Assembly (NCBI RefSeq): GCF_900114415.1
Contig: NZ_FOSZ01000001.1
Location: forward strand, 1-64,000
Length of the DNA: 64,000 nt
Reading direction: 5' to 3'
DNA from: Shimia haliotis
GTDB lineage: Bacteria; Pseudomonadota; Alphaproteobacteria; Rhodobacterales; Rhodobacteraceae
The notes beneath the pieces were generated by a model. It was given only the letters and a program-made list of their open reading frames with translations, was not told the DNA's origin and did no database searches. This document shows positions 35,213 to 45,753 of the stretch, piece after piece. The position numbers and the translations under genes are program-made. Each line of letters begins with the position of its first letter. Position 1 is the first letter of the stretch.

Positions 35213-36292
35213 TTATTGGTCGTAGTCTACCACCACATTGTCGGTGAGTGGGTAGGACTGGCAGCTTAGAATGTAGCCTTTTTCGACCTCATAGTCCTCA
35301 AGCGCGTGGTTGGTTTCCATTTCCACTTCGCCCTCGATGATGCGGCATCGGCAGGTGGAACACACCCCCGCCTTGCAGGCAAAGGGGGCATCCAGATTGT
35401 GCGCGCGTGCGGCATCAAGGATCGATGTGTCGCGATCCATTTCCACCGTTTGCGTCGCGCCATCAAGCGTGATTTTGGCTGTGACCGCTTTGGCGTCGGC
35501 CGAAAGGCTGGCGGCGCGGCGTTTGGCGCGGCCGGGTTGGCCGGAGGCGAAGAGTTCGAATTTGATCTGCTCTTCCGCGAGGCCATGGTCCTTCAGCGCC
35601 TTGGCAATGCCGAGCATCATCGGCTCAGGTCCACAGATAAAGGCAGTGTCGATTGCGGTGATGTCGATCCAGCCTGTCTTGAACAGCTGCGCGCATTTCT
35701 CCTCGGTCACGAGGCCAGTGAAGAGGTCGATCTCTTGTGCGTCGCTTTCGAGCACATGGATCACGTTGAAGCGGCCCATGTAGATGTTCTTGAGGTCTTC
35801 GAGCTCGTCGCGGAACATGATCGTGTGTACGCCTTTGTTGGCGTAGATCAGGGTGAAGGAACTTTGCGGCTCACCTTTCAGCGTGGTCTTGATCAGGGAC
35901 AGAACCGGCGTGATGCCGGAGCCGCCGGCAAAGCCGAGGTAGTGTCTTTCGCTCGCTTCATCGAGCTCGGTGAAAAAGCCGCCCATCGGTGGCATGGCTT
36001 GTACGGTGTCGCCGACCTGAAGTTCGGTGTTGGCCCAAGTGGAAAACGCCCCGCCGTCAACGCGCTTGATGCCGACTTGCAGGATGCCGTCATCTTTACC
36101 GGCGCAGATCGAATAGGAGCGGCGCAGCTCTTCGCCGTCAAAATCGCGTTTGAAGGTCAGGTATTGGCCTTGGGTGAAGTCGAAATGCTCGGCGGCACCA
36201 TTGACGGGGGCCAGCGTGACGACGACGGCGTCGCGGATGGTTTTGTGAATGTCGGTGACCTTGAGGTCATGAAAGCGCGGGGATTGGGCCAT
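35213..36292 (-). CDS. paaE: Phenylacetyl-CoA epoxidase reductase subunit
   Basis: A 359-residue flavin and iron-sulfur reductase that passes electrons from NADPH to PaaA. An N-terminal FAD domain (RRSYSICAG), an NAD(P)-binding domain (GFAGGSGITPVLSLI and FICGPEPMM), and a C-terminal plant-type [2Fe-2S] domain with CKAGVCSTCRCRIIEG and a later Cys are in the usual order. It is the last gene of paaJ-A-B-C-D-E. Confidence 0.95.
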   Translation of the reverse strand: MAQSPRFHDLKVTDIHKTIRDAVVVTLAPVNGAAEHFDFTQGQYLTFKRDFDGEELRRSYSICAGKDDGILQVGIKRVDGGAFSTWANTELQVGDTVQAMPPMGGFFTELDEASERHYLGFAGGSGITPVLSLIKTTLKGEPQSSFTLIYANKGVHTIMFRDELEDLKNIYMGRFNVIHVLESDAQEIDLFTGLVTEEKCAQLFKTGWIDITAIDTAFICGPEPMMLGIAKALKDHGLAEEQIKFELFASGQPGRAKRRAASLSADAKAVTAKITLDGATQTVEMDRDTSILDAARAHNLDAPFACKAGVCSTCRCRIIEGEVEMETNHALEDYEVEKGYILSCQSYPLTDNVVVDYDQ

Positions 36293-36304
36293 CGGGGTCT
36301 CTCC

Positions 36305-36769
36305 TCAGATGCACTTGAAATAGTCAAAGGGTTCTAGGCAGGCGGTGCAGCGCCATTGGGCCTTGCAGGGGGTGGAGCCGAATTGGCTCATTTTCTCAAC
36401 GTGTTGGCTGCCGCATTGCGGGCACTTGTCGGGGCCGCCAGCGGGTTGCGGCGGGGCGATGCCGTAAGCTTCCAGCTTGTCGCGACCGGATTGGGTCATC
36501 CAGTCGGTGGTCCATGCGGGGCTGAGTTGGCGGCGCAGCTCAAGATTTTCGACACCGTGGCCGCGCAGGGCGGTTTCGATGTCCAGGTTGATGATGCTGG
36601 TCGCAGGGCAGCCCGAGTAAGTTGGCGTGACCGTGACCACGAGTGTCTCGCCCTCGTAGGCCACGTCGCGGATGATGCCGAGGTCGGTGAGGGAAATCAC
36701 CGGAATCTCGGGATCAGGCACGGCGTGTAGCCAGTCCCAAACGGTGTCGGTGGAGGGGCGGGGCATCAT
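36305..36769 (-). CDS. paaD: Phenylacetyl-CoA epoxidase assembly subunit
   Basis: A 154-residue protein with an N-terminal DUF59/MIP18 domain (VPDPEIPVISLTDLGIIRDV, then TPTYSGCPAT) and a C-terminal zinc-ribbon (CPQCGS...CTACLEPFDYFKCI). PaaD is needed for epoxidase activity and is thought to help insert or maintain its metal centre. Two adjacent ATG codons (36769, 36766) are possible; GGGAG precedes both. It is separated from paaC by a palindromic element. Confidence 0.93.
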   Translation of the reverse strand: MMPRPSTDTVWDWLHAVPDPEIPVISLTDLGIIRDVAYEGETLVVTVTPTYSGCPATSIINLDIETALRGHGVENLELRRQLSPAWTTDWMTQSGRDKLEAYGIAPPQPAGGPDKCPQCGSQHVEKMSQFGSTPCKAQWRCTACLEPFDYFKCI

Positions 36770-36793
36770 TGATCTCCCGACCGGCGGAACGCC

Positions 36794-36856
36794 GGGCAGC
36801 GCCCAACCGCCCCCATGGGCGGGCGCTTCGCTTCCGCCCGCGGTCGGGCGCCGCCC
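36794..36856. repeat. REP-like complex palindrome between paaC and paaD
   Basis: Outer arms 36794-36810 and 36840-36856 match at 15 of 17 positions as inverted repeats, and an inner hairpin CCGCCC-CCAT-GGGCGG (36807-36822) sits within. The 63-nt element occupies most of the only sizeable gap inside the paa operon. I see no other copy in the window. Confidence 0.6.
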
Positions 36857-36886
36857 TTTATGGTTGCTCGCGACGGCAGCATCGAC

Positions 36887-37651
36887 TTACCAGCTGGCCC
36901 CCGGATAGGCCCGCTGCAGCCATTGCATCTGTGTCAGCAAATGGCCGAGGTGTTCGGTGTGGGTGGCCCCCGTGCGTCCGCCGAGATGGGCGAAGTCACC
37001 CTCGGGGATGGTCAGCGTGGCCTCTGCCATCACGTTGCCCACAAGCGCGTCATATTCCGCGCGCAAAGAGGCGGGATCGGGCGCGATGCCTGAGGCGGCC
37101 ATCGCGGCGTCCACCGCATCACTGGCGAAGATTTCGCCCACATAGGGCCAGAGTTTGTTGAGTGCCGTTTGCATCCGCGCGTGGCTTTCCTCAGTGCCGT
37201 CACCAAGGCCAACCACCGTGTCAGCGGAGCGTTCCACGTGATAAGCCGCTTCTTTGCTGGCCTTCTCGGCAATCTCGGCAACGCGCGGGTCGCTGGATTT
37301 TGCAAGGCGGGGAAGCAGGATCGATTGATAGGCGTCATACAGGAACTGGCGCATCAGGGTCTGGCCGAAATCGCCGTTGGGCAGTTCCACCAGCAGGATG
37401 TTGCGGAAGTCCCAGACATCGCGCAGGAAGGCCAGATCGTCGGCGGTCTTGTCGCCAATCACCTCGGCGGCATAGCCAAGCCAGAGTTGCGTTTGCCCGA
37501 TCAGGTCAAGCGCCGTGTTGGCGAGCGCGATGTCTTCTTCAAGCACCGGCGCGTGGCCGCACCATTCGCTGACGCGATGGCCCAGAATGAGGCTGTTGTC
37601 GCCCATGCGCAGCAGGAACTGCGCGAGCATTTCCTTGTCTACGTTTGCCAT
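36887..37651 (-). CDS. paaC: Phenylacetyl-CoA epoxidase structural subunit
   Basis: A 254-residue ferritin-like helical protein, the non-catalytic partner of PaaA in the epoxidase. Recognisable segments are LLRMGDNSLILGHRVSEWCG, LIGQTQLWLGYAAEV and SKEAAYHVERSADTVVGLGDG. It starts at the TGATG junction with paaB (1-nt overlap); an upstream GTG is inside paaB. Confidence 0.95.
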   Translation of the reverse strand: MANVDKEMLAQFLLRMGDNSLILGHRVSEWCGHAPVLEEDIALANTALDLIGQTQLWLGYAAEVIGDKTADDLAFLRDVWDFRNILLVELPNGDFGQTLMRQFLYDAYQSILLPRLAKSSDPRVAEIAEKASKEAAYHVERSADTVVGLGDGTEESHARMQTALNKLWPYVGEIFASDAVDAAMAASGIAPDPASLRAEYDALVGNVMAEATLTIPEGDFAHLGGRTGATHTEHLGHLLTQMQWLQRAYPGASW

Positions 37652-37935
37652 CACATGTGCCCCACTTCGTCAGGAATGTCGAAGAAGGTCGGGTGGCGGT
37701 AGACTTTGGATTCAGACGGCTCATAGAGCGGGCCTTTTTCCGACGGCGACGACGCGGAAATGTTGTTGGCTTCCACCACCCAGATCGAAACACCTTCGTT
37801 GCGGCGGGTGTAGACGTCGCGGGCGTTCTTGATCGCCATTTCGGCATCTGGCGCGTGCAAGCTACCGACGTGACGGTGGCTCAGGCCGTGCTGGCCGCGA
37901 ATGAAGATTTCCCAGAGGGGCCATTCTTTAGACAT
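37651..37935 (-). CDS. paaB: Phenylacetyl-CoA epoxidase small subunit
   Basis: A 94-residue subunit. The start MSKEWPLWEIFIRGQHGLSH and later NARDVYTRRNEGVSIWVVEA identify PaaB, which bridges PaaAC heterodimers. ATG at 37935 follows AAGGAG; a longer frame upstream runs through paaA in another phase and is not coding. It is 11 nt after paaA and overlaps paaC by 1 nt. Confidence 0.95.
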   Translation of the reverse strand: MSKEWPLWEIFIRGQHGLSHRHVGSLHAPDAEMAIKNARDVYTRRNEGVSIWVVEANNISASSPSEKGPLYEPSESKVYRHPTFFDIPDEVGHM

Positions 37936-37946
37936 GAGGTGTCTCC

Positions 37947-38924
37947 TTATTCTGCGGCGGTTTTGGCGGCGCGTTTTTTCTCGGCATGGGCCATCAACCC
38001 GTCGCGCACCCATGCGCCGTCGTCCCAAGCCTTGTTGCGGGCCTCGAGGCGGTCGGTGTTGCAAGGGCCGTTGCCCTTGAGCACGTTGAAGAACTCGGTC
38101 CAGTCCGGGTCGGAATAGTCGTAGCCGCCCTTGTCCTCGTTCCACTTCAGGTTCTCGTCGGGGATGGTCAGGCCAAGGTATTCGGCCTGTGGCACTGTCT
38201 GATCCACAAACTTCTGGCGCAGCTCGTCGTTGGTGTTCATCTTGATTTTCCACGCCATGTTTTGTGTGGAATGCACGGATTCCGCATCCGAGGGGCCGAA
38301 CATCATCAAGGACGGATACCAGAGGCGGTTGAGCGCATCCTGTGCCATTTTCTTTTGCGCCTCGGTGCCCTGCGCCATCTTCATCATGATGTCGTAGCCT
38401 TGACGCTGGTGGAAGCTCTCTTCCTTGCAGATGCGGATCATCGCGCGGGAATAGGGGCCGTAGGAAGTGCGTTGCAGCGGCACTTGGTTCATGATTGCCG
38501 CTCCGTCAACCAGCCAGCCGACGGCGCCGATGTCGGCCCAGTTGAGTGTCGGGTAGTTGAAGATGGAGGAGTATTTCATCCGACCGTCCAGCAGCATTTC
38601 GGTCAGCTCATCGCGGCTCACGCCCAGCGTTTCGGCGGCGGCGTAAAGGTAGAGGCCGTGGCCCGCCTCGTCCTGCACCTTGGCGAGAAGGATCATCTTG
38701 CGCTCCAGCGTGGGGGCGCGGGTGATCCAGTTGCCTTCCGGAAGCTGGCCGACGATTTCGGAATGCGCGTGCTGGCCGATCTGGCGGATCAGGGTCTTGC
38801 GATAGCCCTCGGGCATCCAATCGCGCGGCTCGACCTTGATGTCGGCGTCGATTTTCGCCTGAAACTCGGCGAGCTTCTCGGGGTCGTCCTTGGACGCCTC
38901 GGACTTGATCATCTGTGCGTACAT
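37947..38924 (-). CDS. paaA: Phenylacetyl-CoA epoxidase catalytic subunit
   Basis: A 325-residue di-iron ferritin-like monooxygenase that converts phenylacetyl-CoA to its 1,2-epoxide. The iron-ligand regions are seen in [20 protein letters not shown] and [21 protein letters not shown]. The start follows GGAGGAG. First of the five epoxidase genes. Confidence 0.96.
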   Translation of the reverse strand: MYAQMIKSEASKDDPEKLAEFQAKIDADIKVEPRDWMPEGYRKTLIRQIGQHAHSEIVGQLPEGNWITRAPTLERKMILLAKVQDEAGHGLYLYAAAETLGVSRDELTEMLLDGRMKYSSIFNYPTLNWADIGAVGWLVDGAAIMNQVPLQRTSYGPYSRAMIRICKEESFHQRQGYDIMMKMAQGTEAQKKMAQDALNRLWYPSLMMFGPSDAESVHSTQNMAWKIKMNTNDELRQKFVDQTVPQAEYLGLTIPDENLKWNEDKGGYDYSDPDWTEFFNVLKGNGPCNTDRLEARNKAWDDGAWVRDGLMAHAEKKRAAKTAAE

Positions 38925-38952
38925 TTGGGTCTCCTCCTACTGGGGGACGGGC

Positions 38953-40158
38953 TTACACCCGCTCCAAAATCAGGGCTGCGCCTTGGCCGACGCCGACGCA
39001 CATGGTGCAGAGCGCATAACGCCCGCCGGTGCGTTTGAGTTGGTAAGCTGCCGCCATCACCAGACGCGCGCCGGACATGCCAAGCGGGTGGCCAAGAGCA
39101 ATCGCGCCGCCGTTGGGGTTCACGTGGGCCGCGTCGTCCGCGACGCCAAGTTCGCGCAGGGACGCGAGACCCTGAGCGGCGAAGGCTTCGTTCAATTCTA
39201 TCACATCCATCTGCTCGATGGTGAGGCCCGCACGATCCAGCGCCTTGCGGGTGGCTGGCACGGGGCCGATGCCCATGATGCGTGGCTCGACACCGGCGGA
39301 GGCCATGCCGACGATACGCGCCATCGGGGTCAGGCCATTTTTCGCGGCGGCGGCTTCGCTGGTGATCAGAAGTGCTGCGGCGCCGTCGTTCACGCCGGAG
39401 GCATTGCCCGCGGTCACGGTCAGGTCTGGCCCGTTCACGCCGCGCAGTTTTGCCAGTTTGTCGGCACCTGTGCCCGGACGCGGGTGTTCGTCGGTGTCCA
39501 CCACCAGATCGTCGCCTTTGCGCTGCGGGATGGTCACGGGGGTGATTTCGTCGGCAAAGACGCCAGCCTCATGCGCGGCGGCCCAGCGGGCTTGGGAGCG
39601 GGCGGCGAAGGCGTCTTGATCGGCGCGGTTGATGTTGTAATCCGCTGCAACGTTGTCAGCGGTCTGCGGCATCGAGTCGACGCCGTATTGCGCCTTCATC
39701 TTTTTGTTGATGAAGCGCCAGCCGATGGTGGTGTCAAAGACTTCGGCCGCACGCGAAAAAGCTGTGGTGGCCTTTCCCATCACAAAGGGCGCGCGGCTCA
39801 TGCTTTCTACGCCGCCCGCGATCAGCATGTCCTGATCACCCGCGCGGATCGCACGCGACGCCATGCCAACCGCATCAAGGCCGGAGGCGCAGAGACGGTT
39901 GATGGTGGCACCTGGCACGTCGGTCGGTAGGCCCGCCAGAAGCGCGGCCATGCGGGCCACGTTACGGTTGTCTTCGCCCGCCTGATTGGCGGAGCCGTAA
40001 ATCACGTCATCCAAGCTGGCCCAGTTGACCTGCGGGTTGCGCGCCATCAATGCGGCGATCGGCAGGGCGGCCAGATCATCCGTGCGCACCGAAGACAGCG
40101 CGCCGCCGTAGCGACCGATCGGAGTTCGGGTCGCATCGCAGATGAAAGCTTGGGTCAT
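38953..40158 (-). CDS. paaJ: 3-oxoadipyl-CoA/3-oxo-5,6-dehydrosuberyl-CoA thiolase
   Basis: A 401-residue thiolase (PaaJ/PcaF type) that cleaves the final C-C bonds to give acetyl-CoA. The active-site motifs are [12 protein letters not shown] (Cys near residue 90), [15 protein letters not shown] (His) and [13 protein letters not shown] (Cys). It is the first gene of the operon, with GAGGAGG ahead of the start and 28 nt before paaA. pcaF is the equally good alternative name. Confidence 0.93.
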   Translation of the reverse strand: MTQAFICDATRTPIGRYGGALSSVRTDDLAALPIAALMARNPQVNWASLDDVIYGSANQAGEDNRNVARMAALLAGLPTDVPGATINRLCASGLDAVGMASRAIRAGDQDMLIAGGVESMSRAPFVMGKATTAFSRAAEVFDTTIGWRFINKKMKAQYGVDSMPQTADNVAADYNINRADQDAFAARSQARWAAAHEAGVFADEITPVTIPQRKGDDLVVDTDEHPRPGTGADKLAKLRGVNGPDLTVTAGNASGVNDGAAALLITSEAAAAKNGLTPMARIVGMASAGVEPRIMGIGPVPATRKALDRAGLTIEQMDVIELNEAFAAQGLASLRELGVADDAAHVNPNGGAIALGHPLGMSGARLVMAAAYQLKRTGGRYALCTMCVGVGQGAALILERV

Positions 40159-40247
40159 GTTTCCTCCTCAGGGTCGTTCTGCGGTCCTGTTCGCTGTGAG
40201 ACCGTTTTTCGGGGGTACTTGGCCACGCGATTCGATGCAAGAATTAA

Positions 40248-40283
40248 GTTACATCTGACGCACCTATTTCAAAAATATGTAAC
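40248..40283. promoter_or_regulatory. Wide dyad GTTACAT/ATGTAAC upstream of paaJ
   Basis: GTTACAT (40248-40254) and ATGTAAC (40277-40283) are perfect 7-bp inverted arms, 22 nt apart, centred about 107 nt upstream of the paaJ start. It differs from the TetR dyad at paaZ/paaI. Function is unassigned. Confidence 0.4.
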
Positions 40284-40548
40284 GCAATGGGGGATTCACC
40301 CTGAATTCTCGCGTTTATTTTGTGGCCAAGGGTTTGATGGTTTTGAGGGGCTGCCACTGCGGCAAGGCACGTGTTTGGCCCCTTGTCACAAAGGTATATT
40401 CCAGCGGCATAATTTAGGATCAACGTAGGTTGGATTATGGCGGGATCACGGACAAAGAGTTAAATGTATTTGCTTTTTTGAATGTGACTGAAAGACCACC
40501 TTTGAGCACCGACTCAGAAAGTCCTTCGCGCCTGCTCAATTATCCGGC

Positions 40549-40562
40549 ATGATCTGAATCAA
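40549..40562. promoter_or_regulatory. FNR/FnrL-type box upstream of napF
   Basis: ATGATCTGAATCAA matches the FNR consensus TTGAT-N4-ATCAA at nine of ten conserved positions. It ends 72 nt before the napF start, which would suit activation from about -41.5 and fits low-oxygen induction of nitrate reduction. Oxygen control is inference. Confidence 0.7.
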
Positions 40563-40634
40563 GTTTTAGGACCGAAATTTACTTTACGACCAGTTCAGGC
40601 TTTGGACTAAAAATTTATGTAAGGTCTCAATGAC

Positions 40635-41216
40635 GTGAGGGCAGCAAGTCCGCATTCACCGCAAAGGCGGTCGTTCCTTAAGGGACAGTTTGAACGCAGC
40701 ACAGTCATGCGTCCCTTTGGTGCGATCACTTCTGGCGAGTTTGCCGATACCTGTACCCGATGCGGCGATTGCGCCGCTGTGTGCCCCCAAGCCATCATCA
40801 CTGCCGACGACGAAGGGTTTCCCATTGTGGATCTGACCCGCCGCGAATGTACGTTCTGCGGAGAGTGTGCCACCGCTTGTGAGGCGGGAGCGATCGTGCC
40901 CGCGACGGGCTGGGAATGGCGCGCGAAGGTGGGCGAGACCTGCTTGTCCCTTCAAGCCGTCGCCTGTCGGACCTGTGAAGACCACTGCGACGAACGCGCG
41001 ATCCGCTTTCAGTTGCAGACCGGCGGGCGCAGCCAGCCGATCATCGACATCGAAAGCTGTACGGGCTGTGGCGCCTGTTCAGCATCCTGCCCGTCCGGGG
41101 CCATCAGCTTTGAGATGCTCCAAGGGGCAGAGCAGAGTGATTTCAACGCCAGCAACAATCAGCCAGCGAGTATTAAGAATGAACATATGCGGATGTCTGG
41201 TCCACGCGACGCCTAA
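40635..41216 (+). CDS. napF: Ferredoxin-type protein NapF
   Basis: A 193-residue cytoplasmic iron-sulfur protein that helps mature NapA. An RRSFLKG-like N-terminus is followed by cysteine clusters CTRCGDCAAVCP, CTFCGECATACEAG and CTGCGACSASCP, consistent with several [4Fe-4S] centres, plus CRTCEDHC in the middle. GTG start at 40635 gives the family N-terminus; AAGG lies about 11 nt upstream. It is the first gene of the nap operon; its 3' end overlaps napD by 38 nt. Confidence 0.9.
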   Translation: MRAASPHSPQRRSFLKGQFERSTVMRPFGAITSGEFADTCTRCGDCAAVCPQAIITADDEGFPIVDLTRRECTFCGECATACEAGAIVPATGWEWRAKVGETCLSLQAVACRTCEDHCDERAIRFQLQTGGRSQPIIDIESCTGCGACSASCPSGAISFEMLQGAEQSDFNASNNQPASIKNEHMRMSGPRDA

Positions 41217-41439
41217 GAAGGTCGACGCAGTGAAGGCCGCCATTGAAGCCACCGAGGGTGGCGAAGTCCATGCCGAAGAAAACGGTCGCCTTGTTGTGAC
41301 CGTTGAAGATGTCGAGGGCAAACGGGCCTCCGAACAGATCATGGACATGCACAACATTCCAGGCGTGCTTTCGGTCACGCTTACTTATCACCACTTCGAA
41401 CCCAGCGGCGCGGATGCGACCGCATCGCAACCGCTCTAA
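41179..41439 (+). CDS. napD: NapA chaperone NapD
   Basis: An 86-residue chaperone that binds the NapA Tat signal peptide. It begins MNICGCLVHATPKKVDAVKAA and has VHAEENGRLVVTVEDV and IPGVLSVTLTYHHFE, the NapD pattern. It overlaps the end of napF by 38 nt, in another frame, so the ATG has been fixed from the conserved N-terminus, 14 nt before napA. Confidence 0.92.
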   Translation: MNICGCLVHATPKKVDAVKAAIEATEGGEVHAEENGRLVVTVEDVEGKRASEQIMDMHNIPGVLSVTLTYHHFEPSGADATASQPL

Positions 41440-41453
41440 AGGAGGACTAGCTC

Positions 41454-43943
41454 ATGACTTTGCCAACGTCTCGCCGTACTTTTCTAAAGGCCACCGCCGC
41501 CGCCGCGACGGCGTCTGCTGCCGGCATCACCATGCCGCAGGACGCCAAGGCGCAAGCCGGCACGCCTGATATTCGCTGGGACAAAGCACCCTGCCGTTTC
41601 TGCGGCACCGGCTGTTCTGTTCTGGTTGGCACCAAGGAAGGCCGCGTTGTGGCCACACAGGGCGATCCCAAAGCGCCCGTGAACCGTGGCCTGAACTGTA
41701 TCAAGGGCTATTTCCTGTCCAAGATCATGTACGGCGAAGACCGCCTGACGACGCCGCTGCTGCGCAAGTCCAACGGCGTTTATGACAAAGAGGGCGAGTT
41801 CACACCGGTGAGCTGGGATGAAGCCTTTCAGGTGATGTCCGAGAAATTCAAGGCTGCTCTCAAGGAGAAAGGTCCGACAGGCATCGGCATGTTCGGGTCC
41901 GGTCAGTGGACCGTCTGGGAAGGCTATGCCGCCGCCAAGCTGATGAAGGCGGGTTTCCTGTCCAACAACATCGACCCTAACGCGCGTCACTGTATGGCCT
42001 CCGCTGTGGTCGGCTTTATGCGCGCCTTTGGCATTGACGAGCCGATGGGCTGCTATGACGACCTTGAGCATGCAGATACGTTTGTGCTCTGGGGCTCCAA
42101 CATGGCCGAGATGCACCCGATCCTGTGGTCGCGTCTGACCGACACCCGCCTGACCAAGCCGGGGTCTGAGGTGCATGTGCTGTCGACCTATGAGCACCGC
42201 TCGTTTGAATTGGCCGACAACGGCATGATCTTTGCGCCGCAGACCGATTTGGCGATTCTGAACTACATCGCCAACTACATCATCGAAAACGATGCGGTGA
42301 ACTGGGACTTCGTGAACAAGCATGTGAACTTCACGAAGACTGCCACCGACATCGGCTATGGTCTGCGTGACGAACATGCGCTGCAACTTGCGGCTGCGAA
42401 CCCCAACAGCGGCAAACTCGAGCCTCTCGATTTTGACGCCTACAAGGAATACGTCAGCGAATACACGCTGGAGAAAACCGAAGAACTCTCCGGTGTTCCG
42501 GCAGCCAAGCTGCTGCGTCTGGCGCAGCAGTATGCGGATCCGAACCGCAAGATCATGTCGCTCTGGACCATGGGCTTTAACCAGCACACCCGCGGCAGCT
42601 GGGTGAACGGTCTGATGTACAACGTCCACCTGCTGACCGGCAAAATCTCCGAGCCGGGCAACTCGCCCTTCTCGCTGACGGGCCAGCCGTCTGCCTGTGG
42701 CACCGCACGTGAGGTGGGCACCTTTGCCCACCGTCTGCCGGCCGACATGGTTGTTGGCAATGATGAGCACCGCGCGATTTCCGAGAAGAAGTGGAAGCTG
42801 CCGTCGGGTATCCTGAATGCCAAAGTGGGCTCGCACGCTGTGAAGCAGAACCGCGACCTCAAGGACGGCAAAATCAACGCCTATTGGGTCCAGTGCAACA
42901 ACAACATGCAAGCTGCGCCCAACATGAACGAGGAAGGCTATCCGGGGTATCGTAATCCAGACAACTTCATCGTGGTGTCCGATCCCTATCCGACCGTGAC
43001 CACGCTGGCTGCTGACCTGATCCTGCCGACTGCGATGTGGGTGGAAAAAGAAGGCGCCTATGGCAACGCCGAGCGCCGCACCCAGTTCTGGCGTCAGCAA
43101 GTGGATGCGCCCGGTGAGGCGAAATCCGACGTGTGGCAGCTGATCGAGTTCTCCAAGTACTTCACCACTGACGAGGTTTGGCCGGCGGACATTCTGGATG
43201 CCAATCCGGAATACAAAGGCAAAACACTCTACGAAGTGCTTTATGCCAACGGTCAGGTGGACAAGTTCCCGCTCAGCGAGACTGCCGAAGGGTTCAACAA
43301 CTCGGAATCCAAGGACTTTGGCTTCTATGTGCAGAAAGGCCTGTTTGAGGAATACGCATCCTTTGGTCGTGGCAAAGCGCACGATCTGGCGGACTTTGAT
43401 GTCTATCACAACGCCCGCGGTCTGCGCTGGCCCGTGGTTGACGGCAAAGAGACCCTCTATCGTTTCCGCGAAGGCTATGACCCCTATGTGCCGGAAGGCG
43501 AAGGCGTGCGGTTCTATGGCAAGCCCGATGGTAAGGCGAACATCATTTTCGCCCCCTATGAACCAGCCGCTGAAAGCCCTGATGAAGACTATCCGTTGTG
43601 GCTTGTCACCGGCCGTGTGCTTGAACACTGGCACTCCGGTTCGATGACCCGTCGTGTGCCTGAACTGCACCGTTCCTTCCCTTATGCGGTGGTCTATATG
43701 CACCCCGATGACGCCAAGGCAAAAGGCCTGCGCCGTGGCCAGGAGATCGTGATCTCCACCCGTCGTGGCGAGATGCACAGCCGCGTGGAAACCCGTGGTC
43801 GTAACAAGATGCCAAAAGGTCTGGTGTTTGTGCCGTGGTTTGATGAGGGCCAGCTGATCAACAAGCTGACGCTTGATGCGACTTGCCCGCTCTCCAAAGA
43901 AACGGACTTCAAGAAATGTGCCTGTAAGGTTGAGCGCGTTTAA
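41454..43943 (+). CDS. napA: Periplasmic nitrate reductase catalytic subunit
   Basis: An 829-residue molybdenum enzyme that reduces nitrate to nitrite. The twin-arginine signal is SRRTFLKA (residues 6-13). The [4Fe-4S] ligands are Cys47, 50, 54 and 82, and Cys180 in [16 protein letters not shown] is the expected Mo ligand. The molybdopterin-binding body follows to the end. ATG follows AAGGAGG. The gene is fully intact and is in the standard position after napD. Confidence 0.97.
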   Translation: MTLPTSRRTFLKATAAAATASAAGITMPQDAKAQAGTPDIRWDKAPCRFCGTGCSVLVGTKEGRVVATQGDPKAPVNRGLNCIKGYFLSKIMYGEDRLTTPLLRKSNGVYDKEGEFTPVSWDEAFQVMSEKFKAALKEKGPTGIGMFGSGQWTVWEGYAAAKLMKAGFLSNNIDPNARHCMASAVVGFMRAFGIDEPMGCYDDLEHADTFVLWGSNMAEMHPILWSRLTDTRLTKPGSEVHVLSTYEHRSFELADNGMIFAPQTDLAILNYIANYIIENDAVNWDFVNKHVNFTKTATDIGYGLRDEHALQLAAANPNSGKLEPLDFDAYKEYVSEYTLEKTEELSGVPAAKLLRLAQQYADPNRKIMSLWTMGFNQHTRGSWVNGLMYNVHLLTGKISEPGNSPFSLTGQPSACGTAREVGTFAHRLPADMVVGNDEHRAISEKKWKLPSGILNAKVGSHAVKQNRDLKDGKINAYWVQCNNNMQAAPNMNEEGYPGYRNPDNFIVVSDPYPTVTTLAADLILPTAMWVEKEGAYGNAERRTQFWRQQVDAPGEAKSDVWQLIEFSKYFTTDEVWPADILDANPEYKGKTLYEVLYANGQVDKFPLSETAEGFNNSESKDFGFYVQKGLFEEYASFGRGKAHDLADFDVYHNARGLRWPVVDGKETLYRFREGYDPYVPEGEGVRFYGKPDGKANIIFAPYEPAAESPDEDYPLWLVTGRVLEHWHSGSMTRRVPELHRSFPYAVVYMHPDDAKAKGLRRGQEIVISTRRGEMHSRVETRGRNKMPKGLVFVPWFDEGQLINKLTLDATCPLSKETDFKKCACKVERV

Positions 43944-43981
43944 GCGCTCTTCCCCCTAGGCTCAGCCAGAAAGCCAAGCCA

Positions 43982-44818
43982 ATGTCCGCCAAACCAGCGC
44001 AGAAAATGGACCCGGCCCGCCGACGCTTCCTTCAGGATGCGGCGCGCGGGACCGCGGGCTGTGCTGTGGCGGGCATGGGACTTATGTGGATGGTGCAGGA
44101 CGCGCGTGCGCTGCCGGAACGCGCCATTCGCCCGCCCGGCGCCTTGCCGGAAGAAGATTTTCTTGCAAGCTGCATCCGCTGCGGGCTTTGCGTGCGCGAT
44201 TGCCCTTATGACACGCTGGTTCTTGCGGAACTGGGCGTGGATGGTGCGGCCACCGGCACACCCTATTTCACCGCCCGCGATATTCCCTGTGAGATGTGTG
44301 ACGACATTCCCTGCGTTGCCGCCTGCCCGACCGGGGCGCTCGACAAAGACCTGACTGACATTGACGACAGCCGCATGGGGCTGGCTGTCTTGATTGATCA
44401 GGAAACCTGCCTCAATGCGCTGGGCTTGCGGTGTGATGTTTGCTACCGCGTTTGCCCGCTGATTGACGAGGCGATCACGCTTGAGCGGCGTCACAACGAG
44501 CGCTCGGGCCACCATGCGATTTTCATGCCCACCGTGCATTCTGACAAATGCACCGGATGTGGCAAATGCGAGAAATCCTGCGTCCTGCCCGGAGAAGCCG
44601 CCATCAAAGTGCTGCCAATCCGCACCGCGCGTGCGCCAAGCTCGGAGCACTACAAACTGGGATGGGAAGAGAACAACCCGCTGGTAGATGAGTTGATTGA
44701 CCTGCCGGACCGTTTGCCGGGCACAGGCACCGACAACCTTGCCGCTCCGGGTGGTTTTGAGGCTGAAGGGGCCTTTCAGCCGACCATGAAGCTGCCAACA
44801 GCGGGGGCGGACGGATGA
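43982..44818 (+). CDS. napG: Quinol-oxidation ferredoxin-type protein NapG
   Basis: A 278-residue exported iron-sulfur protein. A Tat signal [14 protein letters not shown] is followed by cysteine motifs [43 protein letters not shown] and [11 protein letters not shown], consistent with four [4Fe-4S] clusters. With NapH it feeds electrons from quinol to the reductase. Its stop overlaps napH by 4 nt. Confidence 0.94.
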   Translation: MSAKPAQKMDPARRRFLQDAARGTAGCAVAGMGLMWMVQDARALPERAIRPPGALPEEDFLASCIRCGLCVRDCPYDTLVLAELGVDGAATGTPYFTARDIPCEMCDDIPCVAACPTGALDKDLTDIDDSRMGLAVLIDQETCLNALGLRCDVCYRVCPLIDEAITLERRHNERSGHHAIFMPTVHSDKCTGCGKCEKSCVLPGEAAIKVLPIRTARAPSSEHYKLGWEENNPLVDELIDLPDRLPGTGTDNLAAPGGFEAEGAFQPTMKLPTAGADG

Positions 44819-45735
44819 GTGCGAACACCCACCTGCCGGTTGGACATGAGGCGATCCGTGACAAGGGCCTGATCCGTGCTCACAAATACCTGATCCTTCG
44901 CCGCCTGAGCCAAGCGTTCTTTCTTGGTCTGTTCATGCTGGGGCCGTGGTTTGGCATCTGGTGGGTCAAAGGCAACCTGAGTGGGTCGTTGACGCTTGAC
45001 ATCCTGCCGCTGACCGACCCGTTCATCGCCGTGCAGGGGATTGTGGCGGGGCATTGGCCGGAGCTTACGGCGATTTTTGGTGCGGTGATTGTGGCTGCGG
45101 TCTATGCGCTGATTGGCGGGCGGATGTATTGCAGCTGGGTTTGTCCGGTGAATGCTGTGACAGACACCGCAGCCTGGGCGCACCGCCGAATGGATTTACC
45201 AAAAGGTTGGCAACCCAAGAAAAACACACGCTTTTATGTGCTTGGCATGGTGCTGATTGTGTCGGCGGTCTCCGGCACGATCGCATGGGAGTTCGTGAAC
45301 CCGATTTCCATGTTGCACCGCGGTCTGATTTTCGGAATGGGGTTTGCCTGGACTTTTGTGGTCGCGGTCTTCCTTTTTGATTTGTTTGTGTCGCGGCGCG
45401 GCTGGTGCAGTCACATCTGTCCGGTCGGGGCCTTTTACGGTCTGCTCGGCACCAAGAGTTTGATGCGGGTGAGCGCGCAAGAACGCGCGGCCTGCGACGA
45501 TTGCATGGATTGTTTCGCGGTCTGCCCCGAAATGCATGTGATTTCACCGGCGCTGCGCGGCAAGGATGAGGACACCCCTCTGATCCTGTCGCCCGATTGC
45601 ACCAATTGCGGCCGTTGCATCGATGTATGCGCGGTTGATGTGTTCCAGTTTACCACCCGTTTCGACGACACGCCCGCGCCGGGGCGTGTGCGGGAGAAAC
45701 CCAAAACAACAAGAAAGATCGGCAAAGCCGCCTAG
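44815..45735 (+). CDS. napH: Quinol dehydrogenase membrane protein NapH
   Basis: A 306-residue inner-membrane protein with about four or five hydrophobic helices, cytoplasmic CxxxCP motifs ([10 protein letters not shown] and [10 protein letters not shown]) and two C-terminal ferredoxin motifs ([24 protein letters not shown]). It oxidises menaquinol or ubiquinol with NapG. It is translationally coupled to napG. Confidence 0.94.
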   Translation: MSANTHLPVGHEAIRDKGLIRAHKYLILRRLSQAFFLGLFMLGPWFGIWWVKGNLSGSLTLDILPLTDPFIAVQGIVAGHWPELTAIFGAVIVAAVYALIGGRMYCSWVCPVNAVTDTAAWAHRRMDLPKGWQPKKNTRFYVLGMVLIVSAVSGTIAWEFVNPISMLHRGLIFGMGFAWTFVVAVFLFDLFVSRRGWCSHICPVGAFYGLLGTKSLMRVSAQERAACDDCMDCFAVCPEMHVISPALRGKDEDTPLILSPDCTNCGRCIDVCAVDVFQFTTRFDDTPAPGRVREKPKTTRKIGKAA

Positions 45736-45753
45736 CCAGAATCGGAGAGAGAT

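Larger units (their letters stand above)
40159..40634. other. Divergent paaJ/napF regulatory region
   Basis: A 476-nt AT-rich stretch with no convincing gene. It must hold the promoters of paaJABCDE (minus strand) and napFDAGHBC (plus strand). It contains a wide dyad near paaJ and an FNR-like box near napF. Confidence 0.6.

Noticed and set aside
41484-43778. 764-codon minus-strand frame opposite napA
   Set aside because: Opposite a complete, conserved napA; not plausible.
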